A stretch of DNA of 64,000 nt, taken from contig NZ_JACHVP010000006.1 of the NCBI RefSeq assembly GCF_014190775.1, positions 91,113 through 155,112 of the forward strand, read 5' to 3'. Source of the DNA: Leifsonia aquatica. GTDB lineage: Bacteria; Actinomycetota; Actinomycetes; Actinomycetales; Microbacteriaceae. This document shows positions 1 through 6,960 of this stretch, one piece after another; the first letter of the stretch is position 1; each line of letters begins with the position of its first letter. Under the pieces are notes generated by a model that was not told the DNA's origin, made no database searches, and saw nothing but the letters and a program-made list of their open reading frames with translations. Made by a program: the position numbers and the translations under genes.

Positions 1-1400
1 TCGTCGCGGGCACTGTCGCGACCGACTCCGGTCTGCGCGTTCAGATCACCGCTGTCGGCGACGACACCGCTCTCGCCGGTATCCAACGCCTGGTCAGCGA
101 CGCCCAGAACTCCTCGTCCCGCGCCCAGCGGATCGCCGACACAGCGGCCGGGTGGCTGTTCTGGTTCGCCCTCGGCGCGGCGGTCATCACCGCGGTCGTC
201 TGGACCATGCTCGGTCTGCCGGATGAGGCCGTCGTGCGCACCATCACGGTTCTGGTCATCGCCTGCCCACACGCACTCGGTCTGGCCATCCCGCTGGTCG
301 TCGCCATCTCGACCGAGCGCGCCGCCCGCGGCGGAGTGCTGATCAAGGATCGTCTCGCCCTGGAGAGCATGCGCACCATCGACACAGTGCTGTTCGACAA
401 GACCGGCACGCTCACCAAGGGCGAGCCGACCGTCACCGCCATCGAGACCACCGACGGCACCAGCTCCGATCGCCTGTTGGCTCTGGCCGCCGCGGCCGAG
501 GCGGACTCCGAGCATCCGCTGGCGCGGGCCATCGTCAACGCCGCCGCCGCTCACAATGTGACGGTCGTTCCGGCGACGGGCTTCGAATCCTCTCCCGCGG
601 TGGGAGTGTCGGCGACGGTCGACGGCCACCACGTCCAGGTCGGCGGTCCGAACCTGCTGCACGAAGCTGGAGTGGACGAACTCCGGATCGCCGACTCCTG
701 GCGAGAGGACGGCGCGATCATCCTGCACATCCTGGTCGACGGAAAGGTGGCTGGTGCGCTCAAGCTGGCCGACGAGATCCGCGAGGAGTCGCGGCAGGCG
801 GTCGATGCCCTGCACGCCCAGAACGTGCAGGTCGTGATGATCACCGGCGATGCCGACGCCGTCGCCAGATCGGTCGCCAACGAGCTCGGCATCGACCGGT
901 ACTTCGCCGGGGTACGGCCGGAAGACAAGTCCGCCAAGGTCAAGGAGCTCCAGACCGAGGGCCGCAAGGTGGCCATGGTCGGTGACGGCGTCAACGACGC
1001 CCCCGCTCTCGCCCAGGCCGACGTCGGCATCGCAATCGGCGCCGGAACCGACGTCGCGATCGCCTCCGCCGGGGTCATCCTCGCCAGCGACGACCCACGT
1101 TCCGTGCTGTCCGTGATCGAGCTCTCCCGGGCCAGCTACCGCAAGATGAAGCAGAACCTGTGGTGGGCAGCCGGGTACAACCTCATCTCCGTACCACTCG
1201 CAGCCGGCGTCCTCGCACCCATCGGCTTCGTCCTCCCCATGTCGGTCGGCGCGATCCTCATGTCCCTGTCCACGATCGTCGTCGCCCTCAACGCCCAACT
1301 TCTGCGCCGGCTGGACCTGCGGCCAGCGACCAGCGCCCGCGTTGCCCTCGACCGATCCCGCACCCAACCGGCGACGCCGACACCCGCATCCCGAAGCTGA
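1..1400 (+). CDS. copB: Copper-exporting P1B-type ATPase, CopB-like (5' end cut by window)
   Basis: Membrane ATPase that exports copper (or silver) from the cytosol. The frame is open from base 3, so about 465 C-terminal residues are present and the N-terminus is missing. Visible are the transmembrane ion-binding motif CPH (in VIACPHALG, near nt 265), the phosphorylation motif DKTGT (near nt 397), the hinge motif GDGVNDAP (near nt 981) and a final pair of membrane helices. CPH instead of CPC is the mark of the CopB (P1B-3) subgroup. The csoR gene starts 17 bases downstream on the same strand, which supports a copper role and copper-responsive control. Substrate assignment rests on the motif only. 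Confidence 0.9.
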   Translation, partial: VAGTVATDSGLRVQITAVGDDTALAGIQRLVSDAQNSSSRAQRIADTAAGWLFWFALGAAVITAVVWTMLGLPDEAVVRTITVLVIACPHALGLAIPLVVAISTERAARGGVLIKDRLALESMRTIDTVLFDKTGTLTKGEPTVTAIETTDGTSSDRLLALAAAAEADSEHPLARAIVNAAAAHNVTVVPATGFESSPAVGVSATVDGHHVQVGGPNLLHEAGVDELRIADSWREDGAIILHILVDGKVAGALKLADEIREESRQAVDALHAQNVQVVMITGDADAVARSVANELGIDRYFAGVRPEDKSAKVKELQTEGRKVAMVGDGVNDAPALAQADVGIAIGAGTDVAIASAGVILASDDPRSVLSVIELSRASYRKMKQNLWWAAGYNLISVPLAAGVLAPIGFVLPMSVGAILMSLSTIVVALNAQLLRRLDLRPATSARVALDRSRTQPATPTPASRS

Positions 1401-1417
1401 CCTCCCCTGGAGCCATC

Positions 1418-1735
1418 ATGAACGAGTCCACCGCCACCACCGAGCACGAACACCAGCACGGCTACATCACCGACAAAGCCGGATACATACGGCGCATGAG
1501 CCGCATCGAGGGACAAGCCCGCGGGATCGCCCGGATGGTCGACGAAGAGCAGTACTGCATCGACATCCTCACCCAGATCTCGGCGCTCACTTCCGCGCTG
1601 AAGAGCGTGGCACTCGGCCTGGTCGATGACCACCTCAAACACTGCGTCGCCGACGCCGTGCTGATAGGCGGGGAGGAAGGGCAGGCCAAGCTCCAGGAAG
1701 CCAGTGACGCTATCGCGCGACTCGTGCGTTCATAA
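1418..1735 (+). CDS. csoR: CsoR-type copper-sensing transcriptional repressor
   Basis: A 105-residue all-helical repressor that releases DNA when it binds Cu(I). The family core YIRRMSRIEGQARGI is present after a His-rich N-terminus (HEHQH). The Cu ligands of the C-H-C type are visible: Cys in EEQYCID, then His and Cys spaced H-x3-C in DDHLKHC. The ATG at 1418 was chosen because the upstream extension in this frame overlaps the ATPase out of frame and lacks family similarity. It directly follows the copper ATPase and is probably co-transcribed with it. No clear pseudo-palindromic CsoR operator was found nearby; one would be expected upstream of the ATPase, outside the window. Confidence 0.9.
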   Translation: MNESTATTEHEHQHGYITDKAGYIRRMSRIEGQARGIARMVDEEQYCIDILTQISALTSALKSVALGLVDDHLKHCVADAVLIGGEEGQAKLQEASDAIARLVRS

Positions 1736-1752
1736 GATGACGAGCCGTCGGC

Positions 1753-2004
1753 TCAGCTTCCAGAACGACCCAACTCGTCCCGACGCCTGGCGTACTCGTC
1801 GTGGTCGATCTCGCCACGGGCGTACCGTTCATCGAGAATCTCCCGAGGCGACGGACGCCCCTGCTGAACCGCACCACTTCCGGCGGACGGACCACGCCGG
1901 TTGAGAGTGACCACCAACACGATCACAACCGCGATGATCAGCAACGGCACGATCAGCCAAATGATCCACCACGCCCCCATGCCGCCCATCATCCACCCGT
2001 ACAC
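1753..2004 (-). CDS. Small membrane protein with C-terminal SHOCT domain
   Basis: This 83-residue protein has a Met/Trp-rich N-terminus (MYGWMMGGMGAWW), one membrane segment (residues about 12-34), a short linker and a C-terminal SHOCT-type helix pair (REILDERYARGEIDHDEYARRRDEL). The GTG start has a strong ribosome site (GGAGGAGG, 5 bases upstream). SHOCT is a short oligomerisation domain of unknown specific role. Proteins of this layout are commonly found beside copper-export genes in actinobacteria, and the Met-rich tip could touch metal; that last point is inference. It converges on csoR and diverges from the downstream DUF6153 gene. Confidence 0.8.
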   Translation of the reverse strand: MYGWMMGGMGAWWIIWLIVPLLIIAVVIVLVVTLNRRGPSAGSGAVQQGRPSPREILDERYARGEIDHDEYARRRDELGRSGS

Positions 2005-2129
2005 GTCTGCCTCCTCCAGTGATCACGCTCAGTATGCGCTGCTCCTGGTCCTGCGAGCCGGGGCTTTAGTCCCATTCAGCCGGACGCGCTACCCTGATCG
2101 GGCATCCGATAGAAGACGCAGGAGGTGTC

Positions 2130-2579
2130 GTGGTCAGCAATAGCTTGCGTGTGCCACGACTGAGCGGACCACGTCGGAGCATCGTTCTCCTGCTCGGCGT
2201 GATCGGCATACTGGTCGGCCTGCTCGCCATGCACGCCGTAGCCCCCACCTCCGCGGCACAAGCCGCTCAGACTGCGCCGGCCATGAGCACCACGTCCGGA
2301 ATGCCGTCGGCCCACGCCGCGACCTTGATATCCCGCAGCGATGGGACCGCGACAACCGGCACGTGCGACGGGATGAGCGGTACAGGGAAGAGCATGAGCG
2401 ACACGCTGTGCATGCTCGCCTTGCTGACGACCACCGTGCCTGGTCCGTTGGCGACCCTCGGAATCAGCAGAAGCGAAGCTGTTCAGGGCCCCCCACCGGT
2501 CGCGGTATTCCAGGCAACTACGGCTTCCCCACCTCGAGGTGGGCCGTCCTTGCACGTTCTCTCCATCAGTCGAACCTGA
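2130..2579 (+). CDS. DUF6153-family small membrane/secreted protein, copy 1
   Basis: This 149-residue protein starts at GTG behind AGGAGG (2120-2125). It has a basic N-terminus and one hydrophobic segment ending in GLLAMHAV (residues about 18-36), then a Met/His/Ser-rich exported region with two Cys (TCDG, TLCML) and the closing LSISRT. It is a paralogue of the gene at 3515: the 5' ends match closely (same RBS, GLLAMH motif) and both end in LSISRT. Unlike copy 2, the region after the second Cys lacks a clear second membrane helix, so this copy may be decaying. Function unknown; the context is copper handling. Confidence 0.7.
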   Translation: MVSNSLRVPRLSGPRRSIVLLLGVIGILVGLLAMHAVAPTSAAQAAQTAPAMSTTSGMPSAHAATLISRSDGTATTGTCDGMSGTGKSMSDTLCMLALLTTTVPGPLATLGISRSEAVQGPPPVAVFQATTASPPRGGPSLHVLSISRT

Positions 2580-2770
2580 GTCAGGCGACGCCGTCCATCA
2601 CGTCGGCGAACCATCCGGACCGGATCACGGCCGTCGGTAATGGCCCCGCAGGGGGCAGCGACTGTCCAGACGTCGTCATCTTGCGCCCAGGACGCGCGCC
2701 AACGTCAAACGACGCCTCTGCCCCTTGAGAACATCTCAGCCCGCACTTCGAACCGCACAGGACAACGACC

Positions 2771-3433
2771 ATGAATCATCGAGAATCAGCAAGAATCAAA
2801 GCATCCGAGCGCGCGGCCGCCGAACGAAAGAGGCGTAAGCGACGACTGATCTGGACGACAACCGGCGCAGCCGTTGCCGTGCTCGCGATCGGGACCGGCA
2901 TCACCGTGGCAGCGGTCGCATCAGGAACGACAACCGCTCCACGCGCCACAGCAAGCGCACCACCCTGGGCGGCGCCGGCAGACCCGGAGAGCCGGGCGAA
3001 ACAAGCCGGACTGGAGGTCGCAACAATGGAAGGCGACGTGCTTCACATCCACCAGCATCTGTCCATAACCATCGATGGAAGCGCGGTCACGGTTCCAGCC
3101 AACCTCGGCGTGGATCCACTCCAGGGAACGATGTCCGCCCTGCACACACACGACACGTCGGGGATCATCCACGTGGAGTCGGCCACCCAACGGCCCTTCA
3201 CCCTGGGTCAACTCTTCACGGAATGGGGCGTCCGCCTCAAGGCGCACACGATCGGACCGTACGTGGACGGAGCAGACGACCGCCGCGTCACCCTCTTCGT
3301 CGACGGGAAGCGAAGCGATACGCCGCTCCCAGCCCTCCGTCTGGCGGACCGCCAAGACATCGATATCGTCGTCACCAGCCACGGACGGAAGGCAACTGCG
3401 CCCGCCCCGTTCGACTGGGCAGCAGCAGGTTAG
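2771..3433 (+). CDS. Membrane-anchored protein with extracytoplasmic His-motif domain
   Basis: This 220-residue type II membrane protein has a strongly basic N-terminus (KRRKRRL), one membrane helix at residues about 27-50, a low-complexity Ala/Thr linker and then a compact exported domain. The domain contains two clusters of histidines, HIHQH (about residue 95) and ALHTHD...IIHVES (about 122-135), which look like metal ligands or a conserved fold core. I recognise this layout from conserved hypotheticals next to copper or redox genes in actinobacteria but cannot name the family. Its place between two DUF6153 genes and before a DUF305 gene suggests a role in extracytoplasmic metal handling. 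Function is inferred only from neighbours. Confidence 0.7.
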   Translation: MNHRESARIKASERAAAERKRRKRRLIWTTTGAAVAVLAIGTGITVAAVASGTTTAPRATASAPPWAAPADPESRAKQAGLEVATMEGDVLHIHQHLSITIDGSAVTVPANLGVDPLQGTMSALHTHDTSGIIHVESATQRPFTLGQLFTEWGVRLKAHTIGPYVDGADDRRVTLFVDGKRSDTPLPALRLADRQDIDIVVTSHGRKATAPAPFDWAAAG

Positions 3434-3514
3434 TCGGACGGCGACTCGGGTGTACAGGTTCGTTTCGCGGCAGCACGTTATCCTGGTCGCGTCCGGGGAA
3501 CGCGGGGAGGTGTC

Positions 3515-3982
3515 GTGGTGAGCAAGAGCTTCCGCCTGCAGCGACTGACCGCGCTGCAACGCCTGGTCGTTCTCCTTCTGGCGGTGACCGGAATCGTTGT
3601 CGGACTGCTCGCCATGCACACCCTGACCGCGGTCGTCGGCGACCACAGCGCGCACCACGTCGACGCGCTGGCACACCACGACGGCGTCATGTCGGCTCCG
3701 GCCGCAGCGGACACGGCCGCTATGGTGCCTGCTTCATCCAGCGGTCTCGCTCACGCGGGTGAGGACTGCAACGGGACCTGCGGGTCAGGCCACAACATGG
3801 CGGACATGGTGTGCCTGCTCGCCCTGCTTGTCCTCACACTGATCCTTACCCTGCGGGTGATCGTTACTCGGCGCGGCAACGACCTGCATCGACTCGTCGC
3901 CGCTCTCCCGGCCGCGCACCCAGCCGCCCCGGCGCCGCCATCACCTCCATCGCTTCTCGTCCTCTCGATCAGCCGAACCTGA
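3515..3982 (+). CDS. DUF6153-family small membrane protein, copy 2
   Basis: This 155-residue protein starts at a GTG GTG pair behind GGGGAGG. It has one hydrophobic helix near the N-terminus (VVLLLAVTGIVVGLLAMHTL), a His-rich loop (DHSAHHVDALAHHDG), a two-Cys motif (DCNGTCGSGHNMADMVC) and a second helix (LLALLVLTLILTLRVIV), ending in LSISRT. His and Met residues between the helices would face the outside and could bind metal; this is inference. It is the better preserved of two paralogues (see 2130), which probably arose by tandem duplication with the His-motif gene between them. Confidence 0.75.
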   Translation: MVSKSFRLQRLTALQRLVVLLLAVTGIVVGLLAMHTLTAVVGDHSAHHVDALAHHDGVMSAPAAADTAAMVPASSSGLAHAGEDCNGTCGSGHNMADMVCLLALLVLTLILTLRVIVTRRGNDLHRLVAALPAAHPAAPAPPSPPSLLVLSISRT

Positions 3983-4073
3983 TTCGTACCGTTCCGGCAC
4001 GCACCGGACAGTCCGGCCTGCCATCCGGTGGGCCCACACGAACAGTCAATCGAGCAAGAGAGAAGCATTACGC

Positions 4074-4661
4074 ATGAAGTTCAAGACGATGGCGCTCGCC
4101 TCCGGCGCCTTGGCCACCGCGCTCATCCTCACCGGCTGCTCGGGCACTCCGACAGCCGGTCACTCCGACATGGACATGGGTATGGGCAGCTCCTCCACGA
4201 GCCGCGCGACCAGTGAGCATAACGACGCCGACGTGTCGTTCGCGCAGAACATGGTCATGCATCACCAGCAAGCCATCGAGATGTCCGACATGGTCCTCAA
4301 CAAGAGCGACGTGAATCCAAAGGTCACCGAGCTCGCGCAGAAGATCAAGGATGCTCAGCAGCCGGAGATCGACACAATGAACGGCTGGTTGAAGACCTGG
4401 AATGCGTCCACCGGAATGTCCCACGACATGGGCGGCATGATGTCCGAATCCGACATGAGCGAACTGAAGGACGCCTCCGGAGCGGAAGCCGGAAAGCTGT
4501 TCCTCACCCAGATGATCACGCATCACCAGGGAGCCATCGAGATGGCGAACGAGGAAATCAAGACGGGAAAGAACACGGATGCCGTGGCTCTGGCAAAGAA
4601 GATCGCCACCGATCAGACCGCCGAGATCGCCACGATGAAGAGCATGCTCAGCAGCCTCTGA
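4074..4661 (+). CDS. DUF305 lipoprotein
   Basis: A 195-residue exported lipoprotein: signal peptide with lipobox LILTGC at residues about 17-22, a Met/His/Asp-rich linker (HSDMDMGMG), then two DUF305 repeats. Each repeat carries the hallmark HHQ signature: MVMHHQQAIEMS (about residue 62) and MITHHQGAIEMA (about residue 150). DUF305 is a ferritin-like helical fold often encoded with copper-resistance genes; the His and Met residues are likely metal ligands. A GC-rich hairpin follows the stop codon. Neighbours and composition fit an extracytoplasmic copper-buffering role, but no direct reaction is known. Confidence 0.9.
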   Translation: MKFKTMALASGALATALILTGCSGTPTAGHSDMDMGMGSSSTSRATSEHNDADVSFAQNMVMHHQQAIEMSDMVLNKSDVNPKVTELAQKIKDAQQPEIDTMNGWLKTWNASTGMSHDMGGMMSESDMSELKDASGAEAGKLFLTQMITHHQGAIEMANEEIKTGKNTDAVALAKKIATDQTAEIATMKSMLSSL

Positions 4662-4676
4662 AACCGTCCCACTGAC

Positions 4677-4721
4677 GGCGGGTGCCGTCACTCCCCCACC
4701 CCCCTAACGGCGGCACCCGCC
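4677..4721 (+). terminator. Hairpin after DUF305 gene
   Basis: Perfect 11-bp inverted repeat (arms 4677-4687 and 4711-4721, GGCGGGTGCCG and its complement) begins 16 bases after the DUF305 stop. There is no long T-run, so termination is likely but not certain. Confidence 0.6.
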
Positions 4722-4806
4722 CCTTCGCCTTCTGGCTGCACTGGACAGAGACAGCTGCGGAGTCAACCGGCTACACTCGGCGCTTCGTTCCGGGTAACGG
4801 TGGATT

Positions 4807-5517
4807 GTGACCCCCGCCCTTGGATCCTTCCCCAGTTGGCTGAACGTTCTTGCGTGGACCTCGATCAGCGTCGGCGTCGCGTGCGCTCTGATCGTGACAA
4901 TCGACGTCATCCGGCGGCCCCAGAAGATGGCCGTGATGAACGTGGTCTGGCCCGCCTCCATGCTGTTCGGCGGTCTCCTCTGGTTCGGAGGCTACCTCCG
5001 TTGGGGCCGCACTCGCTCTCAGAACGACGAGAAGACGCCGATGCCTGTCGCGGTCGCGACCGGAACAAACCACTGCGGGGCCGGCTGCGCTCTCGGCGAC
5101 CTCGTCGCAGAATGGGTGGCCTTCCTGATTCCCGCGGTCGCCGTCGTCTTCGGGTGGGGGTGGCTCTTCAAAGATAAGATGTTCGCCGTCTGGATCCTCG
5201 ACTTCATCCTCGCCTTCGGCCTCGGAATCATCTTCCAATACTTCGCCATCGCCCCCATGCGTGGGCTGAACCTACACCAAGGCCTGATCGAAGCTCTCAA
5301 AGCGGACGCCGCCTCCATCACGTCATGGCAGATCGGAATGTACGGGGCGATGGCGCTGATCCAACTCCTGCTCTTCCCGGCACTGTTCGGCGGCCGCGCC
5401 CCTGTGAACTCGCCCGAGTTCTGGTTCGCGATGCAATGGGCGATGCTGCTCGGATTCTCTACCGCATACCCAGTCAACTGGCTACTCATCCACGTCGGGA
5501 TCAAAGAACGGATGTGA
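4807..5517 (+). CDS. DUF4396 multi-helix membrane protein
   Basis: This 236-residue integral membrane protein starts at GTG. Hydrophobic segments are visible at about residues 15-32, 44-62, 104-122, 128-152 and 178-225. Family landmarks are VMNVVWP, HCGAGCALGDLVAEW (two Cys and a His at about residues 88-93), ILDF and FQYFAIAPMRGL. DUF4396 proteins are conserved in actinobacteria and are often found near copper-handling genes; the His/Cys motif in a membrane protein makes metal transport or sensing plausible. No closer function can be given. It is the last gene of the metal block. Confidence 0.85.
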   Translation: MTPALGSFPSWLNVLAWTSISVGVACALIVTIDVIRRPQKMAVMNVVWPASMLFGGLLWFGGYLRWGRTRSQNDEKTPMPVAVATGTNHCGAGCALGDLVAEWVAFLIPAVAVVFGWGWLFKDKMFAVWILDFILAFGLGIIFQYFAIAPMRGLNLHQGLIEALKADAASITSWQIGMYGAMALIQLLLFPALFGGRAPVNSPEFWFAMQWAMLLGFSTAYPVNWLLIHVGIKERM

Positions 5518-5798
5518 CGTCGACCATCGGCGCCTCGCCGTACGTGTCTAACCCCAACGGAACCTGAACCGGACGCGGGCCGGTTCGCTGATTTCGCTCC
5601 TAGAGCTTACGCACGCTCGACCCTGCGGCCGATGAACCCGTCAACCTGACTTCTGCCTTTGGCTGGGGAAGGTGCTCCGCACCTGCGATCCCAGACTCTT
5701 GTGTGATGGGGATGCCGGAACCCCCGCCCTCCGGGCCGACCGCGCGACGGCGCACAGCGCCGAAATCGGCCAAAGAACGATGAGGGAGGTAGGGAATC

Positions 5799-6665
5799 AT
5801 GAGCGGTAAGGTCATCACCCGGAATCCGCAGGAACGCCATGCAGAAGCGGAGGCACTGCACGCGTCAATCGTGGAGCAGGTCCAGCGACTCGCCGAAAGC
5901 GGCCAATGGCGGGCATTCCTGGAGTTCGCCCGCTCCTTCCACAACTACAGCCTCAACAACCTCCTGCTGATTCTCGCCCAAAAGCCCGAAGCGACGATGG
6001 TCGCGGGCTTCCGACAGTGGCAAGCGAAGGGGCGTCAGGTCCGCAAGGGCGAGAAGTCGATCAAGATCTTCGGGTTCCGCGAGAAGAAGACCGAGAGCAC
6101 GACTGAATCCGGTTCCGAGACCCCGGCCGAAGAGCACACAGTGCGGTACTTCCCCACCCTCTCGGTGTTCGACATCACGCAGACAGATCCGATCGAAGGA
6201 GCGGACCCACTGCCGGAAGACCCCACCCGACGACTGACCGGCGACGACGACCACGGCGTGATCCGCCCGCTGACGGCTCACCTAGAGACACACGGATGGA
6301 GCGTCCACCTGGTACTCCTGACGCGCGCGAATGGTCACACCGACCCTGAAACGAAGAAGGTTAGCCTGGCGGAAAACCTCGCGACCGAGCAGTCCGCCAA
6401 GACCCTCCTCCACGAGACAGCTCACATCGAACTGCACCACATCGATGACCTCGACGAGTACCGCACTCATCGCGGGAGGTTGGAGGTGGAAGCCGAATCC
6501 GTCGCCTATATCGTCGCCGGTCTGGCCGGCTTCGATACCAGCGCGTACAGCATCGGCTACATCGCCGGCTGGGCAGAAGAAGACGTCACCGTCATCCGAG
6601 AGACAGCAAAGCGAGTACTGCAGGCCGCCCACACGATCGCGGAAATCCTTGAGAACCGCGAATAG
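5799..6665 (+). CDS. ArdC-like antirestriction protein with zinc-metallopeptidase domain
   Basis: This 288-residue protein has an N-terminal ArdC-type ssDNA-binding region (residues about 12-110, with FHNYSLNNLLLILAQ and the GFRQWQAKGRQVRKGEKSIKI stretch). A C-terminal metallopeptidase-like domain follows, with the zinc motif HETAHIELHH (about residue 205) and the downstream EVEAESVAYIV acidic motif. Known: ArdC proteins of conjugative plasmids protect incoming single-stranded DNA from host restriction. The RBS GGAGG lies 11 bases before ATG. It stands just upstream of the relaxase, where genes entering the recipient early are usual. A terminator follows the gene, so it is its own transcription unit. 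Confidence 0.85.
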   Translation: MSGKVITRNPQERHAEAEALHASIVEQVQRLAESGQWRAFLEFARSFHNYSLNNLLLILAQKPEATMVAGFRQWQAKGRQVRKGEKSIKIFGFREKKTESTTESGSETPAEEHTVRYFPTLSVFDITQTDPIEGADPLPEDPTRRLTGDDDHGVIRPLTAHLETHGWSVHLVLLTRANGHTDPETKKVSLAENLATEQSAKTLLHETAHIELHHIDDLDEYRTHRGRLEVEAESVAYIVAGLAGFDTSAYSIGYIAGWAEEDVTVIRETAKRVLQAAHTIAEILENRE

Positions 6666-6680
6666 CTGATCAGCCAGGAG

Positions 6681-6712
6681 AGGAACCCCGACCCGCGTGG
6701 CTGGGGTTCTTT
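6681..6712 (+). terminator. Rho-independent terminator after ardC-like gene
   Basis: Inverted repeat AGGAACCCC (6681-6689) and GGGGTTCT (6703-6710) followed by a short T-run, 15 bases after the stop codon at 6665. Confidence 0.7.
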
Positions 6713-6752
6713 CGCGCGCGGCGACGGTTGCGGCCTATGGGTCGACACACGT

Positions 6753-6887
6753 GACAACCGAAGCGAAAAACAGAAACCGGAGAACAGGAAAGAGAGAGAG
6801 CGAACGGACAGAAGGAGAGAAAGCCAAGAGAAGGAACGACGAGGGAGGAAACGAACACACGACGAAAGGACAAAGCGAAAGAGCGAA
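6753..6887 (+). other. 135-base tract with no thymine, candidate oriT-proximal or leader region
   Basis: Seen: there is not a single T on the plus strand from 6753 to 6887. My count is 67 A, 45 G, 23 C. The tract is mostly purine and does not look like a coding region in any frame. It sits between the ArdC terminator and the promoter-like element of the relaxase, the usual place for oriT in such elements. Such a strand could not fold on itself through A-T pairing and would stay open as single strand. Its role as transfer origin is inference. Confidence 0.5.
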
Positions 6888-6922
6888 TGCACGTAGGCAC
6901 TCTTCGAGTGTGCGCGCGCCGT

Positions 6923-6960
6923 GCGCGCCAAAAAGCGCGCGCAACCGGAAGTTCTAAGTG
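6923..6960 (+). promoter_or_regulatory. Bipartite conjugation-promoter element, copy 1 (relaxase)
   Basis: GCGCGC at 6923-6928, exactly 15 bases, then ACCGGAAGTTCTAAGTG at 6944-6960. The same two boxes with the same spacing stand before ssb and the T4SS operon, always pointing at the gene. The relaxase GTG start (6960) overlaps the last base. The layout resembles -35 and -10 boxes of an alternative sigma factor, or a bipartite operator. Confidence 0.7.
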
